Below, piece by piece: positions 60,708 through 64,000 of a stretch of 64,000 nucleotides of DNA. Numbering within the stretch: position 1 is the stretch's first letter; the number at the start of each line of letters is the position of its first letter. This DNA comes from Streptomyces sp. NRRL WC-3626. GTDB lineage: Bacteria; Actinomycetota; Actinomycetes; Streptomycetales; Streptomycetaceae. Where the stretch lies: NCBI RefSeq assembly GCF_000718785.1, contig NZ_JOCA01000026.1, positions 48,290 to 112,289 on the forward strand. Direction: 5' to 3'. Under the pieces are notes generated by a model that saw nothing but the letters and a program-made list of their open reading frames with translations, did not search any database and had not been told where the DNA came from. The translations under genes were made by a program, and so were the position numbers.

Positions 60708-61430
60708 TCAGTGGGCGGCGGTGCGGTCCAGGATCGCCGTCACCTCGCGGCGTACCTCCTCCCGGGCCTCGGCGGGCAGCGATCCGAGGTCCGTGCCCTC
60801 CAGGGCCGCGAGCACCTCGTCGGTCCCGGTGCCGCGGGGCGTGGTCTCGCTGATCACCTCGTAGCCGTCCCGGACGGCTATGAAGAGGCGGTGGCCGCCG
60901 TCGTCACCGGTGTGTACGGCGGTGGCGACGACGAAGGGCGGCGGGCCGCCCGCCTCACCGGCCGCCTTGTAGTAGCCGCTGGCCACGGGGTCGCGCCAGC
61001 GGATGCCGAGCAGCAGCGGGCGCTTGGCCACCGCCTCGGACAGATCGGTCTCGTAGGCGCCGTCCGGGTCCAGTACGGTCGCCCGTGCGTCCAGGACCAG
61101 CGCGGCGGGCAGCAGACAGCGCAGGGTGCTGCCCACGATGTTCCCGCCGACGGTCGCCGTCCGGCGTACGGCGCCGGTGCCCACGGTGGAGGCGGCCCGG
61201 CGCAGGACGTCCGGCACCCGGTCGTCCACCTGGTGCAGCAGCACGGCGGCGCCCAGCGCCTCGCGTGCTATGTGGTTGGCCTCGGGGAGCCTGCGCAGGG
61301 ACATGGCCTGCTCGGGAAAGCCGTCGCGTTGCCACAGGGCCCACACGAGGGTGGCTCCGCCGACGGGCACCGCTCCGTCGGCCAGATACCGCTGAGCTTC
61401 GGACAGGGTGGTGGGCAGACGCAGCAGCAC
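60708..61430 (-). CDS. Orphan FAD-binding subunit (CoxM/xanthine dehydrogenase subunit M-like)
   Basis: 240 residues from the GTG at 61430 (AGGT nine bases upstream; the frame begins at 61469). LLRLPTTLSEAQRYLADGAV, PVGGATLVWALWQRDG and the FAD-binding strand VRRTATVGGNIVGSTLRCLL fit the medium subunit of molybdenum hydroxylases. The C-terminal part is shorter than usual, and there is no 2Fe-2S or molybdenum subunit next to it. It may act alone or with a distant partner. Confidence 0.8.
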   Translation of the reverse strand: MLLRLPTTLSEAQRYLADGAVPVGGATLVWALWQRDGFPEQAMSLRRLPEANHIAREALGAAVLLHQVDDRVPDVLRRAASTVGTGAVRRTATVGGNIVGSTLRCLLPAALVLDARATVLDPDGAYETDLSEAVAKRPLLLGIRWRDPVASGYYKAAGEAGGPPPFVVATAVHTGDDGGHRLFIAVRDGYEVISETTPRGTGTDEVLAALEGTDLGSLPAEAREEVRREVTAILDRTAAH

Positions 61431-61568
61431 GACGGTCGACCTGCTTTCCTGAACAGGAGCGGGGAGCACGGCACTTCACGCAGCCGATGATCACGGGCAC
61501 TGCATTGTCCATACCCACGCGGGGGCGCATCCAGGGCTCACGGTCTCGCCGGGTGCGCGCGCCCGCGG

Positions 61569-63020
61569 TCACTGGAGCCGGCGGATCTCCCCGCGCACCC
61601 GGTAGAAGCCGCCCGCCGCCGGGTGCAGCGCGTCCACGACGTAGCGTGCGCCGGGCACGCGTATCGCGCGCGGGAACTGCACGTTCCAGGAGTCGTCGTA
61701 GCCGTCGGAGAGGACGTGGACGCGCAGCCGCCCGTTCTGCTGGACGCATTCGACGACGACGGAGCCGGAGGGGGCCTGGGCGACGGTCGTCACCGCGGTG
61801 GCGGTCGTGGCCGGAGCGTAGGTCGGCAGGGCCGCGGCGAGCTTGACGTCCCGCGCGACCGGCACCGTGCCCTGCTGTGCCGCGGCGACGGCGGTCTCGC
61901 TCGCGTCCACGCACACCAGGGAGCCGTCGGTGGTCACCAGGTACAGCCGCTCGTCGCGGTACTGCATGGACAGGGCCGAGCCGCCTCCCGTGCCGAGCTT
62001 CCACAGCCGGGTGCCGTCCCGGTCGAAGCAGTAGACGGACGACGAGGAGTCCCCGGCGAACACGTACCGCCCGCCGGGGGAGGCGGCGCAGGAGTAGACG
62101 GCGCTGTCGCAGGCGTAGGTGGCCTCGATGGTGCCGGTCGCCTTCGACAGCCGCTGCACCACACGGTGGGCCGTGCCGGCGTAGACGGTGTCGTCCTCCT
62201 GCCAGCCGAACAGCACTCCGCCGCGGGTGGGGGTGTGCCACAGTTCGCCGCCGCCGTCGGGCGCGTAGGCGGTGACGCCCTCGAAGTGGCCGTGGTAGAC
62301 GGCCCGGTCGTCGGCACGGACCATCCAGGCGTGGGCGCCCCGGCTGCGGCGGGACCACTGGTGCTCGTCCTCGTGGTCGATGACGGTGAGGCCGCCGGAG
62401 CGGTCCGACACGTTCAGCACGCCCTCGTGGATGTCCAGCCAGAAGATGTCGACGTCCGCGGAGATGTCGTAGGCGGCGAACGGCAGTTTCGAGGAGAGGT
62501 CGTAGACCCGGCCGTCGTCGCAGCCCGCGTAGATCCAGAAGTCGTCGGCGACCAGGCACTTCACCCCGTCGGGCAGGCTGAACCGGGCCAGTGTGTTGCC
62601 CTCGTGGTCCAGGGTGAAGACGTCGCCGGACTGATTGCCGACCCAGCAGTGCTCGTCGTCGACGTGGATGCCGAACGCCGAGGAGCCGGTGCCGAACCGC
62701 CACAGCACCGGGGCGACGGCACGCGCGGTGGACGGGGCGGAGGTCACCTGACGGCGGGTCACCGCGCGCGGGGCGCGCTGCCCCCGCACCGCCGGCTCGT
62801 ACCCCTTGCGGACCTTCTCCCCCACCTTCTTGGCGGCGGCGGCCTGTGCCTTGGCCGCCGTGGGGAACGTCGTGATCTGGGTCTGTCCCGCGGCGCCGAT
62901 CCGGCCGTAGCGCACCGTCACGGTCGTGCCGTCGACCGTGACCTCGTAGAACTTGTGCGCGGCGCCGTCCTCCTGCGACAGCTCCAGATACGTCGTCGAC
63001 ACCGCGGAACCCGCAGACAT
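61569..63020 (-). CDS. WGR-domain protein with beta-propeller
   Basis: 483 residues. An N-terminal WGR-type domain (about 5-85: YLELSQEDGAAHKFYEVTVD and TVRYGRIGAAGQTQITTFPT) is followed by a PQQ-like beta-propeller (about 105-400; repeated units such as FGIHVDDEHCWVGNQSGDVF and RYVFAGDSSSSVYCFDRDGT). WGR domains bind nucleic acid or protein in PARP-like and other proteins; the role here is unknown. The ATG at 63020 follows GGGAGGG. It is 110 bp before the end of the TerB gene on the same strand. Confidence 0.87.
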   Translation of the reverse strand: MSAGSAVSTTYLELSQEDGAAHKFYEVTVDGTTVTVRYGRIGAAGQTQITTFPTAAKAQAAAAKKVGEKVRKGYEPAVRGQRAPRAVTRRQVTSAPSTARAVAPVLWRFGTGSSAFGIHVDDEHCWVGNQSGDVFTLDHEGNTLARFSLPDGVKCLVADDFWIYAGCDDGRVYDLSSKLPFAAYDISADVDIFWLDIHEGVLNVSDRSGGLTVIDHEDEHQWSRRSRGAHAWMVRADDRAVYHGHFEGVTAYAPDGGGELWHTPTRGGVLFGWQEDDTVYAGTAHRVVQRLSKATGTIEATYACDSAVYSCAASPGGRYVFAGDSSSSVYCFDRDGTRLWKLGTGGGSALSMQYRDERLYLVTTDGSLVCVDASETAVAAAQQGTVPVARDVKLAAALPTYAPATTATAVTTVAQAPSGSVVVECVQQNGRLRVHVLSDGYDDSWNVQFPRAIRVPGARYVVDALHPAAGGFYRVRGEIRRLQ

Positions 63021-63130
63021 GGCAAAACCCTCCCCGGACGGAACCCGCGGCCGATCCGCCGGTTCCACTGATCACACCGTAGGCCCCGTCACTGACAACG
63101 GGGGCGGGCGCGGGTCGTGCCGGGCCGCCG

Positions 63131-63685
63131 TCAGACGCCGAACTCCGCCGGGGAGAGGTTGAGGGCGGCGCAGGCGTCACGGATGGCGTACTGCTCGGAC
63201 GCCTCGAAGCTGCCGTCGGCTCCGGCGACGACCATGCCGGTCTGGACGACGGCGCGGGCCTCGACGGGCTTCTTCGCCGCCTTGGCGATGTCCTCCAGCG
63301 CCCTGGCCTTGCCGAGTTCGAAGTTGGCGGTGAGCCGGTCCACGTGCTCGTTGAACCGCTTGCGGAGCTGGTCCGGGGGGAAGTTCTGCAGCACCTCGTT
63401 GGAGACGATGAGTTCCTCCACGCGCTGCCGCTCGGACGGGTCGACGCGCCCGTCCGCCGCGGCGACCAGGGCGCACATCGCCATGCTGGCGTCGCGGTAG
63501 GCGCCGCTCTTGAGCTCCGCCTTGGCCGACGCGAGCTGGGTCTTGAACAGCCCCATCAGCTGGGCCTTGGAGCCGCCGCGCGAGGAGGAGCCGTGTCCCT
63601 GCTGGTGTGCGCCGCTCCCCGTCCGTCCGCCCTGGGACTGCTGGAGAGCCTTGGCCTGTTCCTTGAGCCGGTCGAACATCGCCAC
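63131..63685 (-). CDS. TerB-family tellurite resistance protein
   Basis: 184 residues from GTG 63685 (AGGTGG six bases before; ATG at 63679 possible). A Ser/Gly-rich linker (about 18-38) leads to the TerB domain: YRDASMAMCALVAAADGRVD, SERQRVEELIVSNEVLQNFP and a second acidic motif MVVAGADGSFEASEQ. TerB domains bind metal and assemble with other Ter proteins at the membrane. No TerD or TerC gene is in view. The WGR gene follows it. Confidence 0.92.
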   Translation of the reverse strand: MAMFDRLKEQAKALQQSQGGRTGSGAHQQGHGSSSRGGSKAQLMGLFKTQLASAKAELKSGAYRDASMAMCALVAAADGRVDPSERQRVEELIVSNEVLQNFPPDQLRKRFNEHVDRLTANFELGKARALEDIAKAAKKPVEARAVVQTGMVVAGADGSFEASEQYAIRDACAALNLSPAEFGV

Positions 63686-63832
63686 TGGGTGCCACCTCGT
63701 CTGTCGCTGTCTCGGTCGTCCGGTCAAACGGACGCGGCCACGCGCATGTTCCCGGACGGCAAAAGAAATGCAAAGTCCCTCCGGGGACCGCGCCGCGGGA
63801 GCCGGGGCGTGACGGTGAACGGCCGGAACGTG

Positions 63833-63866
63833 CGGCGGCCCCGGACCGTCCGGTCCGGGGCCGCCG
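63833..63866. terminator. Strong hairpin terminator at the end of the lectin gene
   Basis: Perfect 15-bp stem CGGCGGCCCCGGACC / complement around the loop GTCC, 26 bases after the stop codon of the lectin-domain gene (read on the minus strand). Confidence 0.7.
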
Positions 63867-63891
63867 TGTGCGCGGTCACCGCGGTCAGCGG

Positions 63892-64000
63892 TCAGCCGAC
63901 CGTCCACTTCTGGTTGGCGGCGCCGGTGCAGGTCCAGATCTGCAGGCGGGTGGCGTTGGCGGAGCTGTTGCCGGTCACGTCCAGGCACTTGTCGGCCTGC
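63892..64000 (-). CDS. C-terminus of a ricin-type (CBM13) lectin-domain protein, 5' part outside window
   Basis: The last 35 codons read ADKCLDVTGNSSANATRLQI and then WTCTGAANQKWTVG. This is one complete subrepeat of a ricin B-type beta-trefoil, with the typical KCLDV and QxW motifs. Such domains sit at the end of secreted glycosidases, proteases or esterases; the catalytic part lies outside the window. Confidence 0.85.
   Translation of the reverse strand, partial: QADKCLDVTGNSSANATRLQIWTCTGAANQKWTVG

Overview
The window is chromosomal DNA of a Streptomyces or very close relative. GC content is very high, third codon positions are almost all G or C, GTG and TTG starts are common, and many families are typical of streptomycetes (DUF574 methyltransferase, XRE-DUF5753 regulator, PAS-SpoIIE phosphatase, TipAS-type MerR, B12-riboswitch-controlled metE). 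I see no rRNA, tRNA, CRISPR array, transposase or integrase. It is dense coding sequence with several well-preserved gene remnants.

Layout. 0-13 kb: the C-terminal part of a secreted subtilisin with its TrmB/LuxR-like neighbour, an LtrA membrane protein, a DUF574 / XRE-DUF5753 / HATPase set, a translationally coupled TipAS-MerR plus MGT-type glycosyltransferase, a small LapA-like membrane protein and a PAS-PAS-SpoIIE-HATPase phosphatase. 12.7-15.5 kb: a sulfur-type module of a DoxD-like membrane protein, two CsoR-family repressors whose ligand residues resemble the persulfide sensor CstR, a TSUP exporter and a YgaP-like membrane protein, with three ATACCCC-type operators. 15.5-41.8 kb: a dormancy/hypoxia island with five tandem-domain universal stress proteins (USPs), a P1B-5 ATPase with a C-terminal hemerythrin domain (frameshifted), a GH65 enzyme, a zinc alcohol dehydrogenase, an APH/AAA kinase, an Rv1733c-like protein, nicotinate phosphoribosyltransferase, DUF1876, a DUF1918-XRE-PPOX fusion, an Acg-like nitroreductase, an NAD-linked formate dehydrogenase and pyruvate phosphate dikinase. 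Gene for gene this resembles the DosR regulon of Mycobacterium tuberculosis and the OsdR regulon of S. coelicolor. A DosR-like box lies upstream of a five-gene operon, but no DosR/OsdR sensor-regulator pair is present here.

42-47 kb: a Baeyer-Villiger-type monooxygenase divergent from a lactonase-like lipoprotein, with a perfect 20-bp palindrome between them and a TetR gene next door; a DHFR-family reductase; then decayed pieces of a CopA-type ATPase and SodF. 47-50 kb: a cobalamin riboswitch followed by metE. 50-57 kb: an unrecognised protein with atypical codon use, a pirin, a Cys-rich pentapeptide-repeat protein and a PaoABC-like molybdenum hydroxylase operon with an SRPBCC partner. 57-64 kb: a PlsC-type acyltransferase preceded by two abutting 14-bp palindromes, a small HTH protein divergent from an AHSA1 protein, a GCS2-type ligase, an orphan FAD-binding subunit, a WGR/beta-propeller protein, a TerB protein and the C-terminus of a ricin-type lectin-domain protein.

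How the genes may work together. The central island looks built for survival without growth. USPs bind nucleotide, formate oxidation to NADH and pyruvate phosphate dikinase give metabolic flexibility, NAD salvage is maintained, and flavin enzymes and metal or sulfur export handle reductive and metal stress. Remnants of a further alcohol dehydrogenase and of two or more USPs show that the island is still gaining and losing paralogues. All functional statements rest on reading translated motifs by eye; no database search was run.
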